Source of the DNA: CAVQXR01 sp046330455
GTDB taxonomy: Bacteria; Actinomycetota; Thermoleophilia; Gaiellales; Gaiellaceae
NCBI GenBank assembly: GCA_046330455.1
Contig: JAXLSU010000007.1
Span: 1 to 64,000 of the forward strand
DNA length: 64,000 nucleotides
Direction: 5' to 3'
The notes beneath the pieces are model-generated. The model made no database searches and was not told where the DNA came from. It worked only from the letters and a program-made list of their open reading frames with translations. This document shows positions 16,106-24,172 of this stretch, piece by piece; positions within the stretch are counted from its first letter, which is position 1, and each line of letters opens with the position of its first letter. A program made the translations under genes and the position numbers.

Positions 16106-17701
16106 CTACAGCGGGATGTTGCCGTGCTTGCGACGCGGGCGGGGCTCGCGCTTCGTCAGCGCCGTCTCCAGCGCGCCGACGAGGACGGGGCGGGTACGGC
16201 GGGGCTCGATCACGTCGTCGACGTAGCCGCGTTCCGCCGCCGTGTAGGGGTTGGCGAACTGGGCCTTGTACGCCTCGATCAGCTCGGCGCGGCGAGCGGC
16301 CGGGTCGGCCGCCTGCTCGAGCTCCTTGCGAAAGACGATGTTGACCGCGCCCTCCGGGCCCATGACGGCGACCTCGGCCGTCGGCCAGGCGACGTTGAAG
16401 TCGGCGCGGATGTGCTTCGAGCTCATGACGTCGTAGGCGCCGCCGTAGGCCTTCCGGGTGATCACTGCGAGCTTCGGGACGGTGGCCTCGCAGTACGCGT
16501 ACAGGAGCTTCGCTCCGTGCCGGATGATCCCGCCCCACTCCTGGGCTGTCCCCGGCAGGAAGCCAGGCACGTCGACGAATGTCAGAAGCGGGATGTTGAA
16601 GGCGTCGCAGAAGCGCACGAACCGGGCGGCCTTGACCGACGAGTCGATGTCGAGCGTCCCCGCGAGCGCCCTCGGGTTATTGGCGACGACGCCGATCGAG
16701 TGCCCGCCGAGGCGGGCGAACCCGCAGACGATGTTCTCGGCCCAGAGCGGCTGGATCTCGAGGAAGTCGCCGTCGTCAACGATCCGGACGACGATGTCGC
16801 GCATGTCGTACGGCTTGTTCGGGTTGTCCGGCACGATCCGGTCGAGCTCGGCATCCTCCCGGTCGATCGGGTCGGTCGGCTCGAAGGAGGGCGGGCGCTC
16901 CGCGTTGTTCTGCGGGAGGAACGAGAGCAGGTATCGGGCGTCCTCGAGCGCGGTCTCCTCGTCGGGTGCGGTGAGGTGGGCGACGCCGGACTTCGACGCG
17001 TGTGTCGATGCCCCGCCGAGCTCCTCGAACGTCACCTCCTCTCCGGTGACGGTCTTCACGACCTCGGGGCCGGTGATGAACATGTACGAGGTCTCGTCGA
17101 CCATCATCACGAAGTCGGTCATCGCCGGTGAGTACACGGCACCACCGGCGGTCGGGCCCATCACGAGGCTGAGCTGCGGCACGACGCCCGAGGCCTGGAC
17201 GTTCCGCCAGAAGATCTCCGCGTAGCCGCCGAGCGAGACGACGCCCTCCTGGATCCGCGCCCCGCCCGAATCGTTGATCCCGATCACCGGGCAGCCGTAC
17301 TTGACGGCCATGTCCATGACCTTGCAGATCTTCTCCGCGAACGCCTCCGACAGCGTGCCCCCGAAGACGGTGAAGTCCTGGGAGAAGACGAACACCTTCC
17401 GTCCGAGCACCGTCCCGTAGCCCGTGACGACGGCGTCCCCCCACGGGCGCCGCTCCATCATTCCGAAGTGCGGGTTGCGGTGGCGCACGAACCGGTCGAG
17501 CTCGACGAAGCTGCCGGGGTCGAGGAGCTTCTCGAGCCGCTCGCGCGCAAGGAGCTTGCCCCTGGAGCGCTGTCGTTCGACCGCCTTCGGATCGCCCGAG
17601 TGGTCTGCCTCCTCGCGGAGACGGTAGAGCTGCTCGAGCTTCCCCTCCGTCGTCTGGCCCGCAGCCCCGGAGCCCTCGGGCATGTCGCCGCTCGCCGCCA
17701 C
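16106..17701 (-). CDS. Propionyl/acetyl-CoA carboxylase carboxyltransferase (beta) subunit
   Basis: 531 residues, the usual length for AccD/PccB-type subunits. Seen: N-terminal 'ERQRSRGKLLARERLEKLLDPGSF', crotonase-like N and C halves, the oxyanion glycine pairs in 'INDSGGARIQEGV' and 'VMGPTAGGAVYSPA' and, in the C half, 'VPGFLPGTAQEWGGIIRHGAKLLYAY' and 'ITRKAYGGAYDVM'. It transfers CO2 from carboxybiotin to propionyl-CoA or acetyl-CoA; the methylmalonyl-CoA mutase nearby favours propionyl-CoA. The GTG start at 17701 has TAAGCT at 17708-17713, 6 bases upstream, suggesting a leaderless transcript. The biotin carboxylase partner is probably the product of the gene at 10125. Confidence 0.93.
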   Translation of the reverse strand: MAASGDMPEGSGAAGQTTEGKLEQLYRLREEADHSGDPKAVERQRSRGKLLARERLEKLLDPGSFVELDRFVRHRNPHFGMMERRPWGDAVVTGYGTVLGRKVFVFSQDFTVFGGTLSEAFAEKICKVMDMAVKYGCPVIGINDSGGARIQEGVVSLGGYAEIFWRNVQASGVVPQLSLVMGPTAGGAVYSPAMTDFVMMVDETSYMFITGPEVVKTVTGEEVTFEELGGASTHASKSGVAHLTAPDEETALEDARYLLSFLPQNNAERPPSFEPTDPIDREDAELDRIVPDNPNKPYDMRDIVVRIVDDGDFLEIQPLWAENIVCGFARLGGHSIGVVANNPRALAGTLDIDSSVKAARFVRFCDAFNIPLLTFVDVPGFLPGTAQEWGGIIRHGAKLLYAYCEATVPKLAVITRKAYGGAYDVMSSKHIRADFNVAWPTAEVAVMGPEGAVNIVFRKELEQAADPAARRAELIEAYKAQFANPYTAAERGYVDDVIEPRRTRPVLVGALETALTKREPRPRRKHGNIPL

Positions 17702-17710
17702 GGCGGGAGC

Positions 17711-18085
17711 TTAGCGAGCGCCGGGGTCGTGCCCCGCCGGGGGCGGGCGGGACCGTGTCGGGTGGACGGGCGGGTAGAGCGGCTTGCCGACGATCACCGC
17801 ATGGAGCCAGCGGTACGGGACGCGGCCCGAGAGCAGATCGGCGATCAGGTCCCGACGCACCTCGAGGCGGGCGAGACGGAGAGCTTCCAGCAGCTGCTGT
17901 TCGAGCAGCGCCCGCCGGACGGTCGGGTAGCTCGGCCGTCGGACCCCGAGCCGTCCGGCGACGGGGGCGAGCCGCCGCCAGGCCTCGGCGTGGGAGAGGT
18001 CGGTCAGCGGACCGAGCGCATACAACAGCCGTGGATCGACGACCCCCCGGAACGCCATGAAACAGACATTGGCACGTAGACGCAT
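17711..18085 (-). CDS. Hypothetical protein, helical, possible DNA-binding segment
   Basis: 124 residues on the same strand as, and 10 bases upstream of, the carboxyltransferase gene. The first two thirds are well-formed alpha-helical sequence ('RLLYALGPLTDLSHAEAWRRL', 'PSYPTVRRALLEQQLLEALR'). The central 'RRPSYPTVRRALL' looks like the recognition part of a helix-turn-helix. The last 25 residues are Pro/Arg-rich and hydrophilic. Third-position GC is high, supporting coding. I recognise no family. ATG 18085 or ATG 18058 could be the start; neither has a clear ribosome-binding site or TANNNT box. The carboxyltransferase -10 box overlaps its last codons. Confidence 0.5.
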   Translation of the reverse strand: MRLRANVCFMAFRGVVDPRLLYALGPLTDLSHAEAWRRLAPVAGRLGVRRPSYPTVRRALLEQQLLEALRLARLEVRRDLIADLLSGRVPYRWLHAVIVGKPLYPPVHPTRSRPPPAGHDPGAR

Positions 18086-18120
18086 GCCCGTCGGGCGCTG
18101 CGTGTGTCTGCTGTGAGTCG

Positions 18121-18190
18121 CTTGTGTTCCAAGTCACGTCTGTGAGGCGCCGAGCTCGCGCGAGAAGGACAACGTTGCTTGAAACACAAG
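18121..18190. repeat. 70-bp hairpin-ended dispersed repeat, copy 2
   Basis: Left arm CTTGTGTTCCAAG (18121-18133) and right arm CTTGAAACACAAG (18178-18190), again with exactly 44 bases between. The right arm is identical to copy 1 and the left arm differs at one base. The inner 44 bases share almost nothing with copy 1 except a CACG next to the left arm, so the arms and the spacing are conserved while the middle is not. It lies upstream of the small minus-strand gene at 17711, in a non-coding stretch. Confidence 0.75.
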
Positions 18191-18394
18191 CCTCCACGGA
18201 GCGGTCGCTCTGGTGTCGGAGTGATGCTGCGAGCGATGGTGTGGCGATGACGGGCTGCTGGGCCGTGTTCGGCCGTGCAGGCTCGGGAACTGCCGGGGCG
18301 CTACCGCTTCCTCCAGGACTGGATCGGGCGCGGCAGCGGTGATCGTCCCGGATTCCGGAACGATCGAGCGTGCCGCCTGCTTCGACAGGTGGGG

Positions 18395-18545
18395 ACATCC
18401 CCGGCGGTCAGCTCTCCGTGGGTCTGCGTGCGTCGACTGCCTGCGTTCCCCGGGCGTCTGTGCTCCCCGACGGTCTGTGTTTCCCGACGGCCCACGTTCC
18501 CCGAAGGTCTGTGTGCGCCGGCGGTCTGCGCGCGCCGCCGCACAG
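18395..18545. repeat. Degenerate 17-bp tandem repeat array
   Basis: Seven consecutive 17-bp units are readable from 18427 to 18545, with a consensus near YGTTCCCCGACGGTCTG and most ending GTCTG. Two weaker units (about 17 and 15 bp) precede them at 18395-18426. The period is not a multiple of three, so all three frames stay open through it and yield repetitive short frames, which I do not call as genes. The array sits in the 454-bp non-coding stretch 18191-18644, downstream of the methylmalonyl-CoA mutase gene (minus strand). The rest of that stretch shows nothing I can name. Confidence 0.8.
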
Positions 18546-18644
18546 TCCGGGGAAGCCCAGGGCGGTGTGCTTCGAGCGCCGCGGCAATCGAGCCCGAGCA
18601 CGCTCGGGCCGTGCCCGCTCAGGGTTTCGGCGCCGACAGGATCG

Positions 18645-20228
18645 TCAGGCCGCGGCCCGGGCGTCGAACGTGCCGAACTCCTCGCGGAGCGCGTCGCAGA
18701 TCTCGCCGACCGTGCAGTCGGCCGCGAGTGCGTCACGCATCGGGTAGAGCAGGTTCTCGGGACCCCGGGCCGTCTCGCGGACCGTTGCGAGCGCGGCCGA
18801 CGCGGTCCCGGGATCACGCTCGGCCCTGACCCGACGGGTCCGGTCGACCTGACGGCGCTCGATCTCCGGGTCGAGGTGGTGGAGCTCGACGCCGGGCTCC
18901 TCGCCCTCGACCGTGAACGCGTTGACACCGACGATCGCCCGCTCTCCGCGCTCCACCTGTCGCGCGTACCGGTACGCGGCGTCCTCGATCTCGCCCTGAA
19001 CGAAGCCCTGCTCGATCGCCGCGACCGCGCCTCCCAGCTCGTCGATCTGGCCGATCAGCTCGGCCGCACGCCTGGCGAGCTCCCGGGTGAGCGCCTCGAC
19101 GTAGTAGGCGCCCCCGAGCGGATCAGCCGTGTCGGTTCCGCCCGCCTCCTGCTGGAGGATCTGCTGGGTTCGGAGGGCGATCTGCGCGGAGTGCTCGGTC
19201 GGAAGGGCGAGCGCCTCGTCGAACCCGTTCGTGTGGAGCGACTGCGCGCCGCCGCAGACAGCCGACAGGGCCTGGACGGCAACCCGGACGATGTTGTTCT
19301 CCGGCTGCTGCGCGGTGAGCGTCGAGCCGCCGGTCTGGGCGTGGAACCGCAGTGCCTGGGCCCGCGGGTTCGTCGCCCCGAAGCGATCGCGCATGATCCC
19401 GGCCCACAGCTGCCTGGCCGCGCGGAACTTCGCGACCTCCTGGAAGAAGTCGTTGTGGGCGTTGAAGAAGAAGGACAGTCGTGCCCCGAACTCGTCCGGG
19501 GAGAGCCCCGCCCCGATCGCGGCCTCGCAGTAGGCGATCCCGTTCGCGAGCGTGAACGCGAGCTCCTGCACGGCGGTCGAGCCCGCTTCCCGGATGTGGT
19601 AGCCCGAGATCGAGATCGTGTTCCAGTGCGGGAGCCGCTCGCGGCAGTACGCGAAGAGGTCGGTCGTGATCCGCATCGACGGGCGCGGGGGGAAGATGTA
19701 GTTCCCGCGCGCGGCGTACTCCTTGAGGATGTCGTTCTGAACCGTGCCGCGGAGCGCGTCGCCGGCGACGCCCTGGCGCTCGGCCACGAGCTCGTACAGG
19801 AGCAGCAGGAGCGACGCCGGAGCATTGATCGTCATCGAGGTCGACACGCGGTCGAGCGGGATCCCGTCGAACAGCGTCTCCATGTCGGCGAGCGAGTCGA
19901 TCGCGACACCCGCGCGCCCGACCTCGCCGAGCGACCGGGGGTGGTCGGAGTCGTACCCGAGCTGGGTCGGCAGATCGAACGCCGTCGAGAGGCCGGTCTG
20001 GCCGCGGTCGAGCAGGTACCGGAAGCGGGCGTTCGTCTCCTCGGCCGAGCCGAAGCCCGCGTACTGCCGGATCGTCCACGGCTTGCCGCGGTACATGTCA
20101 CGGTAGGGCCCACGCGTGAACGGGAACTCGCCGGGCGGCTCGAGCTCGAGGCCGGTGACGGCCTCGGCGTCATACACGGGCCGGATCTCGATGCCCGACT
20201 CGGTCTCGCGGTCGCCGGTCGTCGTCAC
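18645..20228 (-). CDS. Methylmalonyl-CoA mutase large-subunit catalytic domain
   Basis: 527 residues. It corresponds to the TIM-barrel substrate domain of methylmalonyl-CoA mutase: 'GPYRDMYRGKPWTIRQYAGFG', 'TAFDLPTQLGYDSDHP', 'STSMTINAPA', 'SGYHIREAGSTAVQELAFTLANG' and 'TGGSTLTAQQPENNIVRVA' are family signatures. There is no C-terminal B12-binding domain, so it belongs to the split type that needs a separate small cobalamin-binding subunit, not found here. A related acyl-CoA mutase (isobutyryl- or ethylmalonyl-CoA) cannot be fully excluded. Its product succinyl-CoA would be used by the divergent sucCD operon. GTG start 20228; TACGAT at 20235-20240 is 6 bases upstream, so probably leaderless. 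Confidence 0.9.
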   Translation of the reverse strand: MTTTGDRETESGIEIRPVYDAEAVTGLELEPPGEFPFTRGPYRDMYRGKPWTIRQYAGFGSAEETNARFRYLLDRGQTGLSTAFDLPTQLGYDSDHPRSLGEVGRAGVAIDSLADMETLFDGIPLDRVSTSMTINAPASLLLLLYELVAERQGVAGDALRGTVQNDILKEYAARGNYIFPPRPSMRITTDLFAYCRERLPHWNTISISGYHIREAGSTAVQELAFTLANGIAYCEAAIGAGLSPDEFGARLSFFFNAHNDFFQEVAKFRAARQLWAGIMRDRFGATNPRAQALRFHAQTGGSTLTAQQPENNIVRVAVQALSAVCGGAQSLHTNGFDEALALPTEHSAQIALRTQQILQQEAGGTDTADPLGGAYYVEALTRELARRAAELIGQIDELGGAVAAIEQGFVQGEIEDAAYRYARQVERGERAIVGVNAFTVEGEEPGVELHHLDPEIERRQVDRTRRVRAERDPGTASAALATVRETARGPENLLYPMRDALAADCTVGEICDALREEFGTFDARAAA

Positions 20229-20274
20229 GGTTCAATCGTAGTGGGGCGATTGCCCTGGCTAGGATGCGAGCCGC

Positions 20275-21417
20275 ATGGACCTGTACGAGTACCAGGGCAA
20301 GGAGCTGTTCGCGCGCTTCGGCATCCCCGTCTCCGAGGGGAGATTCGTCACGAATCCCGAGCAGGCGCGCCAGGCCGCGCAGGAGCTCGGCTGCCCGGTC
20401 GTCGTCAAGGCGCAGGTCCACGTCGGCGGTCGTGGCAAGGCGGGCGGGATCAAGCTCGCGGCCACTGCATCGGAGGCCGAGGAGCACGCTGCGCGCATCC
20501 TCGGGATGGACATCCGGGGCCACGTCGTCCACCGGCTCTGGATCGAGCGGGCCTCGGACATCGCCAGGGAGTACTACCTCTCGGTCACGTTCGATCGCGG
20601 CGAGAAGAAGCCCCTGTTCATGCTCACGACCGAGGGCGGGATCGACATCGAGGAGGTCGCGGCGACGACACCGGAGAAGCTCGCGCGCCTCCATGTCGAG
20701 CCCCTTGTCGGCTTCCAGCCGTTCCAGGCCCGCTGGCTGTGCTTCACGGCCGGCATTCGCGATCTGGCCGAGCAGAAGCAGGTGATCGCGATCGTCGGCA
20801 AGCTCTACGAGGCCTTCGTGGCCTGCGAGGCCATGCTCTGCGAGATCAACCCGCTCATCGTCACGCCGGCCGGTGAGGTGCGTGCGCTCGACGCGAAGGT
20901 CTCGATCGACGACAACGCGCTCTGGCGGCACCCCGATCTGGCCGCCCTGCGAGACCTGGCCGCGGCGAACCCTCAGGAGCAGCGGGCCCACGAGAAAGGG
21001 CTCGCGTACGTGAAGCTCGACGGCGACATCGGCATCCTCGGCAACGGCGCCGGCCTCGTGATGTCCACGCTCGACGTCGTCGCGCACGCGGGCGGCAGCC
21101 CGGCCAACTTCTGCGACATCGGGGGCGGCGCCCAGGCCGAGGTGGTCATCGGCGCGCTCGAGGTGATCACCGCCGACCCGGTAAAGGCGATCCTCTTCAA
21201 CATCTTCGGTGGGATCACCCGCGGCGGCGAGGTCGCGCGCGGCCTGCTCGAGGCGATCGAGCGCATGGCGATCGAGGTGCCGGTGGTCGTCCGGCTCGAC
21301 GGCACCGAGGCCGACGAGGGGCGCAAGCTCCTCGCCGAGGCCGCGCCGCCGAACGTCCACACCGAGGCGACGATGCTCGCCGCGGCGCAACGCGTCGTCG
21401 AGCTGGCGAGGGGATAG
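20275..21417 (+). CDS. sucC: Succinyl-CoA synthetase beta subunit (ADP/GDP-forming)
   Basis: 380 residues. Begins 'MDLYEYQGKELFARFGIPV' as in SucC. It has the ATP-grasp region ('VVVKAQVHVGGRGKAGGIKLA'), 'EINPLIVTPAGEVRALDAKVSIDDNALWRH' and the C-terminal CoA-ligase half with 'FNIFGGITRGGEVARG'. With SucD it makes succinate and ATP (or GTP) from succinyl-CoA in the TCA cycle. A TAGGAT box at 20260-20265 ends 9 bases before the ATG. sucC is followed by sucD after 2 bases and lies 46 bases from the divergent methylmalonyl-CoA mutase gene, whose product is its substrate. Confidence 0.96.
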   Translation: MDLYEYQGKELFARFGIPVSEGRFVTNPEQARQAAQELGCPVVVKAQVHVGGRGKAGGIKLAATASEAEEHAARILGMDIRGHVVHRLWIERASDIAREYYLSVTFDRGEKKPLFMLTTEGGIDIEEVAATTPEKLARLHVEPLVGFQPFQARWLCFTAGIRDLAEQKQVIAIVGKLYEAFVACEAMLCEINPLIVTPAGEVRALDAKVSIDDNALWRHPDLAALRDLAAANPQEQRAHEKGLAYVKLDGDIGILGNGAGLVMSTLDVVAHAGGSPANFCDIGGGAQAEVVIGALEVITADPVKAILFNIFGGITRGGEVARGLLEAIERMAIEVPVVVRLDGTEADEGRKLLAEAAPPNVHTEATMLAAAQRVVELARG

Positions 21418-21419
21418 CG

Positions 21420-22289
21420 ATGGCGATCATCGTGGATGCGAGCACGCGCCTGGTCGTCCAGGGCATCACGGGGCGCGAGGGGACGTTCCACACGCTGCGC
21501 AACCGGGCGTACGGCACGAACGTGGTCGCCGGCGTGACGCCGGGCAAGGGCGGCGAGTCGGTCGACGGCGTCCCGGTCTTCGATTCCGTGCGCGACGCGA
21601 TGGACGAGACTCGCCCGAACACCGCGATGGTGTTCGTGCCGGCGCGGTTTGCGGCGGATGCGATCTACGAGGCGGTCGACGCCGGGATCGAGACCGTGAT
21701 CTGCATCACGGAGGGGATTCCTGCCCACGACATGCTGCGCGTCTACAACTTCGTCCGACCCCGCGGGGTGACGCTCGTCGGCCCGAACTGCCCCGGGGTG
21801 CTCTCACCGGGGAAGGCAAACGTCGGGATCATCCCGGCCGAGATCTTCTCGCCGGGGAAGGTCGGGCTCGTGAGCCGTTCCGGCACGCTCACGTACCAGA
21901 TCGGCAACGAGCTGACACAGCTCGGTATCGGTCAGTCGACCATCGTCGGTATCGGGGGGGACCCGGTCGTCGGGTCGTCGTTCATCGACGTCCTCGAGCG
22001 GTTCGAGGCCGATCCCGAGACGGAGATCGTCGCCATGGTCGGGGAGATCGGAGGCAGCGAGGAGGAGAAGGCTGCGGCCTTCATCCAGGCGCACATGACG
22101 AAGCCGGTCGTGTCCTACATCGCCGGCTTCACGGCGCCGCCCGGCAAGACGATGGGCCACGCCGGCGCGATCATCTCGGGCTCCGCCGGTACCGCCCGCG
22201 CGAAGCAGGAGGCGCTCGAGGCCCACGGCGTCCGGGTCGGGCAGAGCCCGACCGAGGCGGCGCGTCTCGTCGCCGAGCTCGTTCGGTAG
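21420..22289 (+). CDS. sucD: Succinyl-CoA synthetase alpha subunit
   Basis: 289 residues. N-terminal CoA-binding Rossmann domain ('RLVVQGITGREGTFHT', 'GTNVVAGVTPGKGG'), then the ligase half with 'GPNCPGVLSPGKANVGIIP', 'GLVSRSGTLTYQI' and 'GIGGDPVVGSSFIDVLERF'. The phosphohistidine is in 'GHAGAIISGSAGTA' near the C-terminus. It is coupled to sucC (2-base gap). Length is the family norm. Confidence 0.96.
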   Translation: MAIIVDASTRLVVQGITGREGTFHTLRNRAYGTNVVAGVTPGKGGESVDGVPVFDSVRDAMDETRPNTAMVFVPARFAADAIYEAVDAGIETVICITEGIPAHDMLRVYNFVRPRGVTLVGPNCPGVLSPGKANVGIIPAEIFSPGKVGLVSRSGTLTYQIGNELTQLGIGQSTIVGIGGDPVVGSSFIDVLERFEADPETEIVAMVGEIGGSEEEKAAAFIQAHMTKPVVSYIAGFTAPPGKTMGHAGAIISGSAGTARAKQEALEAHGVRVGQSPTEAARLVAELVR

Positions 22290-22294
22290 CCCTG

Positions 22295-23062
22295 TTGCAG
22301 GGCGACGGGGTCTTCGACGAGCGGGTCGCGGCGCGCTACGACGAGTCGACGGTGGAGATGTTCGCTCCGGAGGTCGTCGAGCCCGTCGTCGATCTCCTCA
22401 CCGAGCTCGCCGGAACGGGGCGGGCGCTCGAGCTCGGGATCGGTACCGGTCGCATCGCACTGCCGCTCGCGCGACGGGGCGTGCCGGTGCACGGGATCGA
22501 GCTCTCGACGGCGATGGCCGCCCGCTTGCGCGCAAAGCCGGGAGGCGAGGAGATCGGCGTCACGATCGGCGATTTCGCGACGACCTCGGTCGTCGGGAGC
22601 TTCTCGGTCGCCTACCTCGTGTTCAACACGATCATGAACCTGACGACGCAGGAGTCACAGGTCTCGTGCTTTCGCAACGTCGCGAGCCATCTGGAGAACG
22701 GCGGCCGCTTCGTCGTCGAGGTGATGGTGCCGGAGCTGCGGCGGCTCCCGCCCGGGGAGACGGTGGTGGCATTCGAGGTCGGCAAGACGAGGCTCGGCTT
22801 CGACGAGTACGACGTCGCCGGCCAGGGCCTCGTCTCCCACCACTACCTCGTGACGGACGGCGTGCTCGAGCTGACCTCGGTCCCGTTCCGGTACGTGTGG
22901 CCCCCAGAGCTCGACCTGATGGCACAGCTGGCCGGACTGGAGCTCGAGAGCCGATGGGGAGGCTGGGGACGCGAGCCCTTCACGAGCGAGAGCCGCGCGC
23001 ACGTCTCGGTCTGGCAGAAGCCGGGGCGTGACCGGTCACCGAATCGAACTGCCACCGGCTAG
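22295..23062 (+). CDS. Class I SAM-dependent methyltransferase
   Basis: 255 residues from TTG 22295, which lies 5 bases after the sucD stop and starts the frame 'MQGDGVFDERVAARYD'. This N-terminal 'VAARYDE' form is typical of small-molecule methyltransferases. Seen: SAM motif I 'ALELGIGTGRIALPLARRG' (about residues 40-58), the acidic end of beta2 'HGIELS', and 'VFNTIMNLTTQ' where motif II is expected. The C-terminal half is a beta-rich cap ('DVAGQGLVSHHYLVTDGVLEL'). The substrate is unknown. Transcription is probably read through from sucCD. Confidence 0.85.
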   Translation: MQGDGVFDERVAARYDESTVEMFAPEVVEPVVDLLTELAGTGRALELGIGTGRIALPLARRGVPVHGIELSTAMAARLRAKPGGEEIGVTIGDFATTSVVGSFSVAYLVFNTIMNLTTQESQVSCFRNVASHLENGGRFVVEVMVPELRRLPPGETVVAFEVGKTRLGFDEYDVAGQGLVSHHYLVTDGVLELTSVPFRYVWPPELDLMAQLAGLELESRWGGWGREPFTSESRAHVSVWQKPGRDRSPNRTATG

Positions 23063-23071
23063 GATGGCCCC

Positions 23072-24172
23072 GTGGACGTGATCTCCTTCGCCCGCGGCAA
23101 TCCCTCGCCCGACATCCTGCCGGTCGACGCGCTCAAGGAGTGCGCCGCTGCCGTGATCGAGCGCGAGGGGCGGACGGTCCTCAACTACGGGCCCGCCGGC
23201 GGCTACCCGCCGCTGCGGGAGTGGATCGCCGAACAGCACAGTGTCGAGGCCTCCCGGGTCGTGATCTCGACCGGCTCACTCGCCGGGTTCAACTTCCTCG
23301 TCAAGCACCTGTTCGACGGTGGCGGTAGGGCGGTCGTCGAGGCCCCGAGCTACGACCGGACGATCGGCGTTCTCAGGAGCAACCGCGCCGAGCTCGAGGC
23401 GGTGCCGCTCACGGACGCCGGGCTCGACCTCGATCGCCTCGAGTCGATTCTCGGGACCGGGCCGGCGCCGAAGCTCATCTACACGATCCCGACGTTCCAG
23501 AACCCGTCGGGCCGGACGCTCTCGCTCGAGCAGCGCCGGGAGCTCGTCGAGCTCGCCCGGGCAAGGGGGGTCCTGATCTACGAGGACGATCCGTACCGCC
23601 TCGTCCGCTATTCCGGTGACCCGCTTCCGAGCATGTACGAGCTCGCCGACGAGCAGGGGGTCGTCTTCTCCTCCTCGTTCTCGAAGACAGGCGCTCCGGG
23701 CCTTCGCGTCGGCTACATGGTGCTGCCGTCGGAGCTCGTGAAGCCCGTCGAGACGGTCGCGGCCTCGATGTACATCGGCCCGCCGCCGCTTCCGCAGGCG
23801 ATGCTCCACGAGTTCATCCAGCGCGGCCTCTTCGAGCCGAACCTCGCGTTCGTCTGCGACGAGCTGCGACAGCGCCGCGATGCGATGCTCGAAACGCTCG
23901 AGACGACCTTCCCGGCCGGCACCGCCTGGAGCCGGCCCGACGGCGGCTACTTCCTCTGGGTCGACCTGCCGGGCGGCGTCAGGGTCGACACGGTCGCGGA
24001 GCACGCCGCCGAGGCCGGCGTGCAGTTCGTCAAGGGCACGGACTTCTACGCTGCCGACGGGGGGGAGGAGTCGATGCGCCTCGCCTTCAGCTTCCCGTCG
24101 GTCTCCGAGATCCGCACGGGCATCGACCGTCTCGGCGCGCTCGTGCGCGAGGCGGCCTCGGTCACCGTCTAG
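23072..24172 (+). CDS. PLP-dependent class I/II aminotransferase (2-aminoadipate/MocR-like)
   Basis: 366 residues. Fold type I: 'LNYGPAGGYPPLREWIAEQ', 'VISTGSLAGFNFLVKHLF', 'TIPTFQNPSGRTLSLEQRRELVELAR', the PLP Asp/Tyr in 'YEDDPYRLVRYSG', and the PLP Lys in 'SSFSKTGAPGLRVGYM'. The pattern is that of the 2-aminoadipate / aromatic aminotransferase branch that also supplies the C-terminal domain of MocR regulators; no DNA-binding domain is present here. The amino donor and acceptor cannot be told. GTG start 23072 with TAGGAT at 23060-23065 six bases upstream. Its stop codon shares the palindrome CTAG (24169-24172) with the stop of the convergent protease gene. Confidence 0.9.
   Translation: MDVISFARGNPSPDILPVDALKECAAAVIEREGRTVLNYGPAGGYPPLREWIAEQHSVEASRVVISTGSLAGFNFLVKHLFDGGGRAVVEAPSYDRTIGVLRSNRAELEAVPLTDAGLDLDRLESILGTGPAPKLIYTIPTFQNPSGRTLSLEQRRELVELARARGVLIYEDDPYRLVRYSGDPLPSMYELADEQGVVFSSSFSKTGAPGLRVGYMVLPSELVKPVETVAASMYIGPPPLPQAMLHEFIQRGLFEPNLAFVCDELRQRRDAMLETLETTFPAGTAWSRPDGGYFLWVDLPGGVRVDTVAEHAAEAGVQFVKGTDFYAADGGEESMRLAFSFPSVSEIRTGIDRLGALVREAASVTV

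Noticed and set aside
18395..18545. CRISPR array
   Set aside because: The 17-bp units are directly adjacent with no unique spacers, and no cas genes are present.
18339..20876. 845-codon open frame on the plus strand
   Set aside because: It is antisense to methylmalonyl-CoA mutase and partly out of frame over sucC, an effect of GC-rich codon use; no domain is recognisable.
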